NCBI RefSeq assembly: GCF_028554725.1 | Contig: NC_071668.1 | Location: forward strand, 46,543,732 to 46,607,731 | Origin: Zeugodacus cucurbitae | Taxonomy: Eukaryota; Arthropoda; Insecta; Diptera; Tephritidae | DNA: 64,000 nucleotides | Reading direction: 5' to 3' | Part shown: one piece after another, positions 21,929 through 33,420 of the stretch | Numbering within the stretch: the stretch's first letter is position 1 | Layout: the number at the start of each line of letters is the position of its first letter | Notes under the pieces: model-generated | What the model saw: the letters and a program-made list of their open reading frames with translations, nothing else | The model's database searches: none | Told to the model about the DNA's origin: nothing | Position numbers and translations under genes: made by a program

Positions 21929-22670
21929 TTAAACCGATGTCTGGGGCACACCTTCAATGACTTGTGTTCGCGCTTGAGGCTTCGGCTGCGTTTGAGCAGA
22001 TGTCGTGATTTGTGCTGAGCGTTGCACCTGCGGTGCAGTCGTTAATGTGGTTGTTGTGGTGTGCGTACGTGCGCTGGGCACCGGCGTTGTGCTGCGACTG
22101 TTCGCTGTGCCCACACTAGTGTGTGCTGTGCTTGTGGAGGCTATATTAGCTGTTGATTTAGGCTTATAACTTGCAGGCTCTGGTGCGGCTGAGATCGTAG
22201 CTGTTGTAGTTGTTATTAGTGGTGTGCTTGATATTGGTGTAGGCGTGTTCACGTCACGTGTTAATAAACGTTTCTCTTCTAGATTTTGTCGATTCGGTTG
22301 TTGTGCAATGGAGGCTGTACCATTATTTAGAGCGCCCGCGCGAGTAGGACGAGTACTGCTCAAGTTGCTGCTCAACGTGCCGCCATTCGTTTCTTTTAAT
22401 GAAATCGCCGACTTTAAGGACGATTGACTGCCCGATTTGTGTGTCATAGTCAATGAGCTAGGCGATCGAATGGATGTTGTATCGGTATGTATTTTACTGG
22501 CAAGCGTCTTGGTTGATGGTGAATCACGATATTCGTAGATATTGTCACGTGACCTTAGCGCGTGATGATTGGCCACCATGTGTGCATTGTCCACACCGCT
22601 TTGGCCGTCATCAGGCAGTTCCGTACCGTCAGGATTTATAAAAACATCATCATCATAAAAGTCAGATCGC
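21929..22670 (-). CDS. Nlg2: Neuroligin exon 6: cytoplasmic tail
   Basis: Acceptor AATACAG, then RSDFYDDDVFINPDGTELP, VDNAHMVANHHALRSRDN and YEYRDSPSTKTLASK, followed by a Ser/Thr-rich, low-complexity tail ending EGVPQTSV. The last three residues (TSV) form a class I PDZ ligand. Confidence 0.88.
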
Positions 22671-25600
22671 CTGTATTAGCACAGAATAACAGAGAATCAA
22701 AATTTAGAAAATTAAAATTAGCATATAATAAACAGGAATCTTTCTGAACCGAAGTCATCTATTTAGATAAAACATATTATGTTAATTACATATCTTACAT
22801 AATTACCGTTGTAATAATATAATGCGTACACAAATAATATAATGCCAAGATGAGAATTGAAAATAATGAGCTTCAATATGTGGGAGCTAAGAGAATATAG
22901 ACTGATATCGCACATACATATTTGAATGAGATATCATGGATACTATTTGTACATTCTAAGGTTTATCGTGATGTCTTTGTTGTTGCTTGGAATTGAAATT
23001 ATAAATTAACAACAATTGCGAAGTTTATGTTTAGCAGCATTGAAAGTTATGCTGAAAGGTGATCATTACCCGATTCCCCTTTCTAATGGAGACGATGAAT
23101 GTATCGGGTGATCCCAGTAGCGGTCTTAGGTCCTAGCTGAGGCCAACATTTAAAAGGGATAATGCCTAAGAATGCTCGCTCGAATGATACTAAACGTTCC
23201 CCATTTAATTTGAATTTTCTGTGTTTTTTCTTTAAGAAATTAGGGAACCACGAAATGGACAGGCTTTTAAATGCTAAAAGAAGGTCTTTGGTATTTCAAA
23301 TAGCACAGTGTTGTCAACTCCGTTAGACTTTTATGACACAATCTATCAAACATCATTTATGTAGGCATACGGATGGACAGATTATGTTGTGGAAAAACGT
23401 AAAAATCGAGCTACCTATGTTTAATGACAGACCATTACTCACCTTTTGGCATTCCGCCACATAATACAACAGATGACCACTAAGACGATGAGGAAAAAGC
23501 ATGCTACTGACATAGACCAAAAAGCGATTTGCAACGGTTCTTTAGGTTCCCACCAAAATTCCGTTGTGGGTGGATAAGTAGGTACTAATACTCCAATCAC
23601 CGTTGGCAAATATTGTGTCCAAAATGCACATTCGGTTTGGCGATAATTGAGCAATATTGACGAGTTAAAAGTCGTATTAATATTCAAGTAACGCAGTTCT
23701 CCCTGGTAGGCGCGCTGGAAATGTAAGCCTAATACTTGTTGAGGCGTAGGGTTACTGCAAATAAAAATAAAACAAGTTAGGAAAGGCTAAGTTCGAGTGC
23801 AACCGAACATTTTATACTCTCGCAATTTATTGAAGACATTTTATTAATATAACACACAAATTTACTCATAAATTTGGCATAAATTTGAATAGAGTAACGA
23901 AAATCGTCATACATAGATATGAGGGCTGAGGTAATTTCTGAACCGATTTCATTCATTTTCACCAGCAAGGTACACTTTGTCCAAGACTATACGCTAACTT
24001 AATTTTGCTAAGATATCTCACATATAAACCAATACATATGTGCGGAATAAAGCCCACCGTATTTTTGTAAAACCTATAATAAGTAATATGGGAGCTAGGA
24101 GATGTTAAGACTCGATTTTAAGAATTTTTGGAACAGAACACTATTAGAAGAAAATAATTTCCTCTGAATTATTCAACATGATCGATATCTGGGGACTTGA
24201 AAAGTTATAGTCCGTTTTCGACAATTTTTTCAGAAATGAAGCCAGAGATGATATACACTATTTGTGTAAAGTTTTATTCCGCTATTTTCATTGGTTCCGT
24301 ATGTATATATTATACAGTGAAGGAATTCAAAATTGAGTTCTAAGGAAAGTAGTCGTGGTTGTGAACCGATTTCGCCCATTTTTTGTCCGATTTATCAGGG
24401 TGTCAAGAAAATATTATATACCGAATTTCATCTCTCGGTCGAGTAGTTCCTGAGATATGGTTTTTGACCCATAAGTGGGCGATGCCACGGCCATTTTCCA
24501 TTTTGTAAAAAAATCTGATTGCAGCTTCCTTCTGCTATTTCTTCTGTAAAATTTAGTATTTCTAACGTTTTTAGTTAGTGAGTTAACTCACTTTTAGTAA
24601 TTTTCAACCTAACCTTTGTATGGGAGATGGGAGTGGTTATTATCCTATTTCAACTATTTTCATGGTGTGTGGTGGGATTCGTATGAGAATTGACTGCAGG
24701 AAGTTATATTGCTTCATTGGTTTGCGAGATATATACAAATAACCGATTTGGGGGCGGGGCTACTCCCACTTTCCCAAAAAAATTACATCCAAATATGCCC
24801 CTTCCTAGTGCGATCCTTTATTCCAAATTTTACTGTTATAACGATATTTATTTTCGTCATTTTGTGGGCGTGGCAATGGTCTGATTTTGCAATGGTCATT
24901 TTCGAAAGCAACCCTCTCACGGTCCCAAGGAACATGTGTTCCAAGTTTCATTAAGATATCTAAATTTTTACTCTAGTTATCGCTTGCACAGACAGACGGA
25001 CGGACAGATATCCAGGTTTTCAACTCCACTCGTCATCCTGATCATTTATATATATATAACCCCATATCTATCTCTTTTATTTCCTGGTGACACAAACAAC
25101 TGTTAGGTGAACAAAACTATAATACTCTGTGCAACATGTTGCGAGAGTATAAAAATGATAAAATAACACTATTTTTATTATGAATGTCTAAAAGTGGATA
25201 AAATTGAGTATTTTCGGAGAAAATGAGGAAATTTTTTTTTGTTAAATGAGAACAATGTGTTTGATATGGTTTATGATAGCGTGACTCACCCATATCTAGC
25301 GAAATTTGAATAGGTTTGCATGAAGAAATGGCTCATGTTGCGATCGTTGTCGGTCCACATGTTCCGCTGCAAATGATCCTTCTTCGGAAAGAATTCAGTA
25401 TCCATGAATGGTGCGCCAGTAAGAAAGTAGTGTTCTATATCGTGTGGATATTTTCGCCATTGTGGATAGTTTAAAGCCTCTACAGTCGTGTTTAGAACGT
25501 ACATATAGACCGGTATACGCTGTTCCAAAAGTAATTTCACCATTTTGTCAACCGGAGCACGGTAATACAAATCGGAAAGCATATTAATGTATTGGTCACG

Positions 25601-28600
25601 TATTATCGAATTATTGTTGGGATCTGGCCAGTAGGTGTACATGTATTTGATGGCTTCATAAACACCATTTGGATTTAGTGTGTAATTGTAGCGAAAGACA
25701 TGTTCGCGTATTTTCTGATCAAAAAATTTACCATCAATTTCGTAGTAAGGCCCTAACGATTCATTTTGTGCTACAAAAAAGGCTGCCTCTTGTGTCGTCA
25801 CGCCAGTCATATATTGTATGCCACGATTGAAATGACCTTGCCGTATGAGACTCTCAGGCGTTTGTGTAAGGAAGCGCCAGTCCTTTTCGCGCCAACCTTC
25901 ATACCAATCATCCCCGGGCACTGTGAAATTGTGATCCAACACTGGACCCCAAGCAAAGGTGCCTACTTGTGGTGGAAACTCCGCATTGCCCAACTCATAA
26001 AAGCTACGTCCAGTCCGTAGACAATTAACTAATTTCCATGACGATTCAATGGAACAGCCTAGTAATTGGCCCAAGACACGACTCGTATTCTGTGCACGAT
26101 ATTTATCTTGAATTAGCGCCCAGTCGGACATAGCTGCACCCGATTGGGCAATAACTCGTTTCACAATATTCTTAGTTTGCGGTGCAACCATTAAAAGACC
26201 CGCAGACGCTGCGCCAGCACCAGGCCCAAACAAGGTAATCGATTCACGATCGCCGTTGAAGAATTCAACATTGTCATATATCCACTTGAGCGCCATAACT
26301 TGATCTAATATTCCATAGTTTCCAGGCGAGTTTTCATCGGCCGTGGATAAAAATCCCAGTGCACCAAGTCTATAATTTATAGTCACAACAACCACATCAT
26401 AGAATGAGGCGAGTATATGACCTTGGAAGTGATTCGAGGCGCCATGCACGAATTCTCCACCATGAATGTACACCATAACGGGATATTTTTGTGCGACACC
26501 AGCTCCTGTCTGTAAAATAATCGAATATACATAATTACATATAAGTGTATGCAAATACATAGAAGAATAGTTGTTTACCTTTGGCGAAAAAATATTCAAG
26601 TAAAGACAATCTTCATCCATATCCATAACACCCTTGGTAGCGCCAGTGTAGCGTACCGGTTGTGGGCATGCCGGTCCATAATCAACAGCTTGCAACAACT
26701 GCCAACCACGGTGCAATCGCGGTGGCTTAAAGCGACCTTCGAAGGTGGGTGGCAAGGCGTAGGGGATACCCAAGAAAACTGAGCACTCGCCCATAACGCG
26801 GTCGACGGTTGAGTGGTATGGCCTGTAGAAGGACTTGGGATCGGGATTGTCATACATGTAGACCTTGAAGCCCTGCACTTGTCCATAATTGGTCGTAACA
26901 AATACATCGCGGTCTAATGTAAGTGAGTCACGTCGTTGTTTGCCCTGCAAATCTTCACGCCAGCCAGCCAAAATGCCAGGGAAGGGTGTATGTGCCGCGT
27001 TGGGGTTATTCTGCATAATAAATGTTAATTAAATGATGAATATCCAAACACTATGTATGCATGTGTACATGTATGCTTGCCCATGCATGGCATTGATTAT
27101 ATGAGTCATTAAGTTGTCATAGATTTTCTTATTAAGAATTTCATGACGGATAAGATCAAGTGGCTGATTGATCTATGGTTCAATTACTTTACTTTCAAAT
27201 TTAAAGTCTTTCGTTTGTACGCAATGCTCGTATTCTGTCAAACAAAACAAATTTACTAACTTCCGCTCCAATAAATATTTAAAAACATTTTATAGGGTCA
27301 TTTTAACATATACAAAAGGTACTTCCGAACGTATTTTCTTCTTCTGCGAAAATAAATAAATGTTTTCACATTATTTCTGGCTGCTTAGTACAATAAATGG
27401 TGTCATCTAGCCATACCCAAGATCTGTGTTAGATCCCTATTCCGAACAACAGCTTACACAGCTTTTTGACACCATACGTCCAGTCAGGCAATATAAACTT
27501 GTAAATATATAATATATAATTTTTATACAATCGCAACATGTTGCACAAAGTAAATAATTTTGTTCATATAACGGTTGTTAGTTAGATATATGTATAATAT
27601 ATATATCAAAATGATCAGGATGGCGGGTAGACGGGCGATATTCTAAAACTTGTAAAGAGCTACAATTAAGCAACATAAATAAAGTTATGAAAGTAATATT
27701 TGGTACAAAGGATCGGGAAGGGCCCGCTATATCAACCAAACTTTCTATGGTCATTTCCTTTAGTCACCTTATTATGCAGCATGAACACGAATAAAATCGG
27801 ATTATAACCACGCCTACCTCCCATACAAAGGATATGCAGAAAACTTCTTAAAGTCCTTTAATTCAGTAAGGAAAAATACCAGAAACCCTTAAATCCTTTG
27901 AAGAAAGGCTGCACCCAAATATGTATACAAAATTTTAAATAAACGTGGCTCCGCCCACTTCAACGAAAATTCGGTTATAACATTCCCTTGGCATCCCATG
28001 AAACCACGCCTACTTTCCCTATACCAGCATTTTGGAAACCATCTGATTCGTTCACATTACAATATATGTATAAGTTTAACACCAGTGAAGATATCGGAAC
28101 AAAATTTTGCACAAATACTGGATTTATAATGTGACATAGACCGTTTAAAAATTTCCCAAATCGGACCATTACTTTTCAAGGCCCCATGTATCGAACATGA
28201 GGACCTCGAAGCTTAAGGCTAATTTTTTATTGAAAATATTGGTTAATCTCTCAGATATTCTAAAAAAATTCAAAGATATGTGTACCTTTTAATAGTCTGT
28301 CTCTGTGCCAAAATTGGACAAAATCAGTGTAATATTTCTTCTAGCCCCTATATGCCTCATATACGGTTTTCAAACTTCCGGTGGCATTTATAAAGTATAT
28401 ATCGCTTAATATGTTAAAAATCTTAACCAAAGGAAGTGATTCATGGATATAATGCAGCTTGGTGGTGGTAATTTAGTACCGTTAGTAATATCAGATTTCA
28501 TAAAATAGCAGTAATCTATAACAACATTATAGTTTTTTTGTTCATTAAAGCGAGTATGGTGACTGTTTTCATTCCACATACTATTTATTCGAATGATTAT

Positions 28601-31600
28601 TGTCAAAATTGTCAGCCCTTACTAGTTTTCAAGTCACTCCAAAGTAAATTAGTAGATGCTGGATATCTATCACAAATATAAACATACACACATACATATG
28701 TATGTATGTATGTACTCGTATATGTTCAATGAACATGAGCTTTGAAGTTTAAGTATTTTTTTTAAACAATCATAAAACTTGCAATGGTCAGATGTCAGAA
28801 CATTCTGTGATCTCGATAATGTGAAAATCCAATTAATTCGTTGACATCAATTGATCAGCAACTGTATGTGTTTTTTAAGAATTGAATACATCCATGTGCT
28901 ATAAATACACACAATAAGTTCTTTGTTGTAAAATTAGATTTCTGTCAAATGCTTATTGAATGCATGCTCACTTTGGCACTGAAATCTTCGTATGCCTAGC
29001 GTTAATATTTGATAACTTGATTATTCTCATTGGGGTCGAAGTGAGCACACGGAAATATTCAATAAGCTTATAAAACACAAGTAACACAGTGGATAAAGTA
29101 TATTTATACCCTTAACAGGGTATATTAAGTTTGTCACAAGGTTCGTAACACCCAAAATGAAGCGTAGGAGGCCCTATAAAGTATATATATAAATGATCAG
29201 TATGATGAACTGAGTCGATTTAGCCATGTCCGTCTGTCTGTCTGTATATATACGAACTAGTCCTTTAGATTTTAAGATATCGTTTTGAAATTTTGCAAAT
29301 GTTATTTTCTCTTCAAGAAGCTGTTCATTTGTCGGAACTGCATGCTTCACGAAATTTGCTGTGAGTTATTGTTCATAGAAATAATTTAATCTCCGAAAAA
29401 ATTGTTCAGATCGGTTCACTATAGCATATAGCTGCCATACAAACTGAACGATCGGAATCAATGGCTTGTATGGAAAACTTCCACATTTTACTACATATCT
29501 TCACGAAATTTGGTGTGAGTTATTGTTCATAGAAATAATATAATCTCATAATCTCCTAAGAAATTTTTCAGATCGGTTAACTATATAACCTTAATGTTTC
29601 TAGCAAACAACCCGGCTAAAAAGAATTAGTAAAATGTTTTCTTTTTTTATACTCTCACAACAAAGGTGCTAGAGAGTATTATAGTTTTGTTCACATAACG
29701 GTTGTTTGTAACGCCCAAAACTAAACGAGTTAGATATAGGGTTATATATACCAAAGTGATTAGGGTGAAGAGTGGAGTTCAAATCCGAATGTCTGTCTGT
29801 CCGTCCGTCCGTCCGTCTGTGCAAGCTGTAACTTGAGTAAAAATTAAGATATCTTAATGAAACTTGGCACACTTATTTCTTGGCACCATAGGAAGGTTGA
29901 AAATGAGCAAAATCGGACCACTGCCACGCCCACAAAATGGCGAAAACCGAAAACAAATAAAGTGCCCTAACTAAGCCATAAATAAAGCTATGGAAATAAA
30001 ATTTAGTATAAAGGATCGCACTATGAAGGGGCATATTTGGATGTAATTTTTTTGGGGAGGTGGGTGTTGCCCCGCCCCAAATAGGTTTTTTGTACATATC
30101 TCGGAAACCAATAGAGCTATATAAACCAAACTTTATGCAGTCGTTTTCTTAGCCACTTCTTAATACAGTCCAAAAATGAAAGAAATCGGATAATAACCAC
30201 GCCCACCTCCCATTCAAAGGTTAGGTTGAAAATTACTAAAAGTGGGTTAACTCACTAACGAAAAACGATTTTTTTACAAAATGGAAAATGGGCGTGGGCG
30301 TCGCCCACTTATGGGTCAAAAACCATATCTCAGGAACTACTCGACCGATTTCAATGAAACTTTTTTTGTAATAGTTTCCTTACATACCAATGATATGTTG
30401 TGAAAATAGGCCAAATCGCTTCACAACCACGCCTACTTCCTATATACCAGAACTTTGAAGACGATCTGAATCGTATACTTTACAATATATAAAGTAAGCA
30501 CTAGTGAAGATATCGGTGCAGAACTTTGCACAAATACTATGTTTATAGTGTGGCAGCCCCATTCTAAAAATCGCCGAAATCGGACCATAGGTTTTTAAGG
30601 CCCCATATATCGAACACGACGACCTCGGTGCTTCTAACCTAATATTATAGGTTTCCAACTTTCAATGGACTTTATACAATATATATGACGAATATATGGG
30701 TATTATATAAAATGTTCGGTTACACCCGAACTTAGCCCTTCCTTAATTGTTTTTACTTACTTTTTCTTACGTCTTTAGATTTGCTTAAATGCACCTGTGG
30801 AGGGTATATCAGCTTCGGTACAGCCGAAGTTAACGTTTTTTCTTGTTTTCATATGATTTCAAAATTTGAAAATAATTTATAACAATTTACGTGTATATTA
30901 AGCGCAAATCATCTTTGTATTCAAGTTGGTAAAAATTACTCAATATAATGTTAATAGTTGATAACATATAACATTTAGTTTCCTAAATAAAATAGGGTCA
31001 AAACTTATCCACCGCCATAAATTATAAATCATCTTACTCATACTTATCTGTGTATGGGTGCTGACAGAGTTTAAAGTTATGTTATATTGGAATTTCGTCA
31101 ATTGTAACATAAGAATGTTAAAATTATATTATGTACCCAATTTATATCAAATAGGTATGTATAAATTTTTAAACACTTGTTATATCCCTTCTTTGTTTAA
31201 CTAATAAATCAAACTTTCTGGAGTAATTTCCCCAAAGCACTTCATTAACTTCGAACTGCGAAGGAGAGAGACAGGTGGCGCACTATCGTCGATTCGGCTA
31301 TAACCGGCTAAACGGTTGCAACGCCAATCACATACATACTTCATTATGGATGAAATCGGATTATAACCACGCCCACCTCTCAAACAACAACTTAAGCTAT
31401 ATCAACATTGATAATAGCAAAATCGGTTCACAACTACTACCTACTTTCCATATACCACAATTTTGAAGTCCAACTGATTCTTTCACTTTACAATATACTA
31501 TGTATAAATTAAGCTCCAGTGAAGATATCGTAATAACAAAAAAAAAACAGATGTATACCTTCTAAAAGTGTGCGTCTGTGCTATAAATTGGCAAAATCAC

Positions 31601-33145
31601 GCCAATATTTCCTCTAGCCATATACCTCATTCTTGGATTTTCAAACTTCCGGTGGACTTTATACCCTATACAAATATCGGTTAGTATATGAGAAATGAGT
31701 ATATAAAATTAAGTAAACGTAAAATCTTCGATATGAATTAACTTGGTGACGAAAATGACAGTGATCTGTCCAGGAATTACACAAGTAATGATTTTTGTTT
31801 CCTAATGGACTTCATTCCGATTATGTGAATCAAATTGTGTGTTATCTTAATTAAAATAAATAAAGAAATTGCGAGAGTATAATATATTCAGGTAACTAAT
31901 ATGTATTGAATATACAGTGGAACTTCCATAACTCGAACTTCTATAACTCGAAGATCTTCATAACTCACTCACTTGAATTGGCAACAGCGTTTAGAAGCCA
32001 AATTTCATACAAATTTCCTTCCCTAACTCGATTTTCTATAACTCGAAGTTCTCCATAACACGAACATTTGAAGTGGCAATAGAAGGCAACTTTCATACAA
32101 ATTTCCTTCCATAAGTCGAACTTTTTGGTCAGGGCAAAATACAAAATTTAAAATTTTTCTATCGAGGTAGAATTTTAGAAGAGGGACTCTAGGTATATCG
32201 TATGGAGGAGTACAAAAAATATGATATTAATCTAATGATCTTCATAAATCATGTAACAAAAGCATGGAATACAAACGTTAAGAGCCAAACAATTGCAAAC
32301 TGCAACAAACAAAATTTAGAATACATGTTTTAAAGTTTTATGAATATAAAACTTTTTGCGATTGAATAAATAAAACTGGGTATAAATCTATATTTTACTG
32401 CTTTTTGAAAAATTATATTTTTTAATGAGAATTCTATAACTCGAAGTCTGTCTAACTGGCAGTTTTTTTGTGGATTATGGTGATTCGAATCAGAGAAGTT
32501 CCACTGTATCTATTTTTGTCCTAATATACTATGTATGTCATGAGGCTGATTCATAAGATAATAACGTCTGTGATATGACTGCTGTCTAAAAAGCTTGAAA
32601 CATATGCTTTGTTCGAAGAAATTCTTTCATGTATAACGACTTACCGGATCAAATCGAAATCGATCTTCGTTGGGCATTCCCTGCGGATACTGTCCAGGTG
32701 AATTTCTACCAGGATAGTTCGTACCATATCCATTAGGTAAGTAGTGTCCATAACGACGATCATTAAATATGTATGTTCTAGAAAATTTAAAGCTTTTAAC
32801 TAGAGTCTATATTATCTTAATATTTGTTTGTTTTGTATTTTACCTGTAGTCAGGATCGCCTGGGTTCGGCCAATTGTAGTCATTGACACCGGGCCGTGAG
32901 AAGAAGCGCGGATCCCGAGTTTGCGCTGTAATACCGCAAAGGCTGCTTAAGACTAAATAGAAGGCTATAGCTAATAACGTAGTTGGCTTCAGTTTATCAC
33001 GGTATTTAAAATTTTGTATTCGAATGACTTTTGTACTTTTGAGCAATTGAGCGACAGCTTTTTGGGCAGCATTGTCGCTTGTATGGTGTTGTCGACACAC
33101 TTGTTCTTTCTTATGTAGGATTGTCCTTTTCTTTTCGGTGATCAT
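21929..33145 (-). CDS. Nlg2: Neuroligin (best match fly Neuroligin 2), six coding exons
   Basis: A postsynaptic cell-adhesion receptor for neurexins: extracellular cholinesterase-like domain, one membrane pass and a PDZ-binding tail. Coding exons: 33145-32844, 32777-32645, 27010-26579, 26509-25290, 23754-23443 and 22670-21929. Phases fit and predict 1,046 residues. The N-terminus has a basic leader before a hydrophobic signal (TTLLAIAFYLVLSSLCGITA). The esterase domain spans exons 3-5, with EDCLYLNIFSPK and VMVYIHGGEF. The nucleophile elbow reads FGPGAGAAS, so the catalytic serine is lost, as in other neuroligins. The membrane segment (IAFWSMSVACFFLIVLVVIC) is in exon 5. The tail ends VPQTSV, a class I PDZ ligand. 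Introns carry many transposons; the largest (27011-32644) is 5.6 kb. The 5' non-coding exons were not located. Confidence 0.9.
22671..23442. other. Neuroligin intron 5
   Basis: GT..AG intron of about 770 bp. No transposon family seen elsewhere in the window is recognisable in it. Confidence 0.6.
23443..23754 (-). CDS. Nlg2: Neuroligin exon 5: domain end and transmembrane segment
   Basis: Acceptor TTTGCAG, then NPTPQQVLGLHFQRAYQGEL, the stalk with WTQYLPTVIGVLVP, and the membrane helix ending CCIMWRNAKR. Donor GTGAGT. The upstream part of the exon lacks a Met and so is easily missed by ORF finding. Confidence 0.85.
23771..25152 (-). repeat. HINE-like repeat (subfamily 2), complete, inside neuroligin intron 4
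   Basis: Inverted unit from AACAAGTTAGGAAAGGCTAA to CAACATGTTGCGAGAGTATAAAAA. It carries the inverted GACGGACGGACAG block (24993-25006) and CACGCCC-type blocks. It is the intact reference for the split copy at 6995-10260. It sits in the same orientation as the host gene. Confidence 0.75.
25290..26509 (-). CDS. Nlg2: Neuroligin exon 4: main esterase-like domain
   Basis: From TGAGVAQKYPVMVYIHGGEF to THFFMQ-type residues and SNFARYG. It includes the degenerate nucleophile elbow FGPGAGAAS, AQSGAAMSDW and several N-glycosylation sequons (NTS, NFT, NES, NYT, NTT, NMS). Donor GTGAGT. Confidence 0.9.
26579..27010 (-). CDS. Nlg2: Neuroligin exon 3: start of esterase-like domain
   Basis: Begins NNPNAAHTPFPGILAGWRED after acceptor TTATGCAG, and ends EDCLYLNIFSPK. 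It contains FLGIPYALPP and the first conserved disulphide region of the cholinesterase fold. The open frame runs on through the following 69-nt intron. Confidence 0.85.
27011..27520. other. Neuroligin intron 3, unique part
   Basis: AT-rich intron DNA next to exon 3 with no recognisable element or RNA gene. Confidence 0.5.
27525..28420 (+). repeat. HINE-like repeat, diverged copy in neuroligin intron
   Basis: TTTTATACAATCGCAACATGTTGCACAAAGTAA is a decayed 5' palindrome. It is followed by TTGTTCATATAACGGTTGTT, GATCAGGATGGC, ACCACGCCTACCTCCCATACAAAG and AAGGCCCCATGTATCGAACATGAGG. The GTCCGT block is largely lost. An older copy than those around 42-44 kb. Confidence 0.6.
28421..29104. other. Intron spacer
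   Basis: No gene. A (ATGT)n/(ATAC)n microsatellite lies at about 28680-28715. The rest is AT-rich and unrecognised. Confidence 0.5.
29105..30849 (+). repeat. Second HINE-like family element, split by a HINE-like insertion
   Basis: 5' end TATACCCTTAACAGGGTATA, then CCTATAAAGTATATATAAATGATCAG..., GTCGATTTAGCCATGTCCGTCTGTCTGTCTG. The 3' end is GGAGGGTATATCAGCTTCGG with hairpin CTTCGG-TACAG-CCGAAG (30813-30829) and tail TTTCTTGTTTT. The layout is palindromic start, GTCCGTCTG block, subterminal inverted repeat (GGGTATA/TATACCC) and 3' hairpin plus tail. That is how I remember Drosophila DINE-1/INE-1. The middle is replaced by the HINE-like copy at 29647-30750. Internal GATCGGTT..CTATA blocks are themselves duplicated (29406-29430 and 29571-29590). 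Confidence 0.65.
29647..30750 (+). repeat. HINE-like repeat nested in the second family
   Basis: Full unit from TTATACTCTCACAACAAAGG to CCCGAACTTAGCCCTTCCTTAATTG, with GTCTGTCTGTCCGTCCGTCC at 29789. Both flanks are T-rich (TTTTCTTTTT and TTTTTACTTAC), which fits Helentron-type insertion without a clear target duplication. Confidence 0.75.
31195..31893 (+). repeat. HINE-like fragment interrupted by an RTE 3' end
   Basis: AATAAATCAAACTTTCTGGAG before, and GGATGAAATCGGATTATAACC..CGCCCACCTC after, belong to the family. The copy ends AATTGCGAGAGTATAATA at about 31893 without the terminal hairpin. The interruption is the RTE tail at 31251-31342. Confidence 0.6.
31251..31342 (+). mobile_element. 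RTE LINE 3' end, ~92 bp insertion
   Basis: TTCGAACTGCGAAGGAGAGA..., GATTCGGCTATAACCGGCTAAACGG, ending CCAATCACATACATAC. The same end occurs at 37198-37281 after a much longer RTE copy. This is a dead-on-arrival, extremely 5'-truncated insertion. Confidence 0.65.
31915..32506 (+). mobile_element. CAGTGGAACTTC-family TIR element, complete (592 bp, TA-flanked)
   Basis: Starts CAGTGGAACTTCCATAACTCG and ends CGAATCAGAGAAGTTCCACTG, with TA on each side. The subterminal regions carry many ACTCGAA/TTCGAGT repeats in both orientations. No ORF. TA duplication and CAG ends suit the Tc1/mariner/pogo group. It lies in the largest neuroligin intron. Confidence 0.75.
32645..32777 (-). CDS. Nlg2: Neuroligin exon 2: Gly/Tyr/Pro-rich linker
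   Basis: 133 nt between acceptor TTTCTAG and donor GTAAGT, too short and too spliced to show as an ORF with its own start. It encodes TYIFNDRRYGHYLPNGYG and then PGRNSPGQYPQGMPNEDRF. It restores the frame between exons 1 and 3, which supports it. It joins the signal region to the esterase-like domain. Confidence 0.75.
32844..33145 (-). CDS. Nlg2: Neuroligin exon 1: leader and signal peptide
   Basis: Begins MITEKKRTILHKK and runs to NWPNPGDPDYR. The hydrophobic stretch TLLAIAFYLVLSSLCGI, followed by TAQ, looks like a signal sequence with an unusually long basic N-terminus of about 54 residues. A later start is possible but no in-frame Met lies nearer the signal. Donor GTAAAATAC; the exon ends after two bases of a codon. 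Confidence 0.8.
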
Positions 33146-33297
33146 ATTATATATTTGGAAAAGGGCAGCTGCCTTTTGTGATATAGTGTAATCAGATGGC
33201 GAAATATTTCGAATGCATGGGAATGGATTGGTGATAATCGATGTCTGAAATTAAAATTTAAAGTTACAAAGTTTGTATGAAAAAATGTCGCGAATGT

Positions 33298-33420
33298 AGA
33301 ATTCAGACAATTTAATAGTTTTATTCAAATAACGGTTGTTTGTAACACCTAAATCTATGTTATTATAATCCACAAAAAAACTTCGAGTTAGAGAGACTTC
33401 GAGTGACACACCATTGGACC
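33298..33420. repeat. HINE-like 5' scrap joined to a CAGTGGAACTTC-family scrap
   Basis: TTTAATAGTTTTATTCAAATAACGGTTGTTTGTAACACC is the HINE-like start without its palindrome. At 33360 it switches to ATAATCCACAAAAAAACTTCG, AGTTAGAGAGACTTCGAG, the end region of the TIR family. Confidence 0.55.

Noticed and set aside
26510..26578. Treating the 23 residues VNNYSSMYLHTL... as constitutive neuroligin sequence
   Set aside because: Clear splice sites and absence from the neuroligins I recall make it an intron. The possible retained form is listed as a finding instead.
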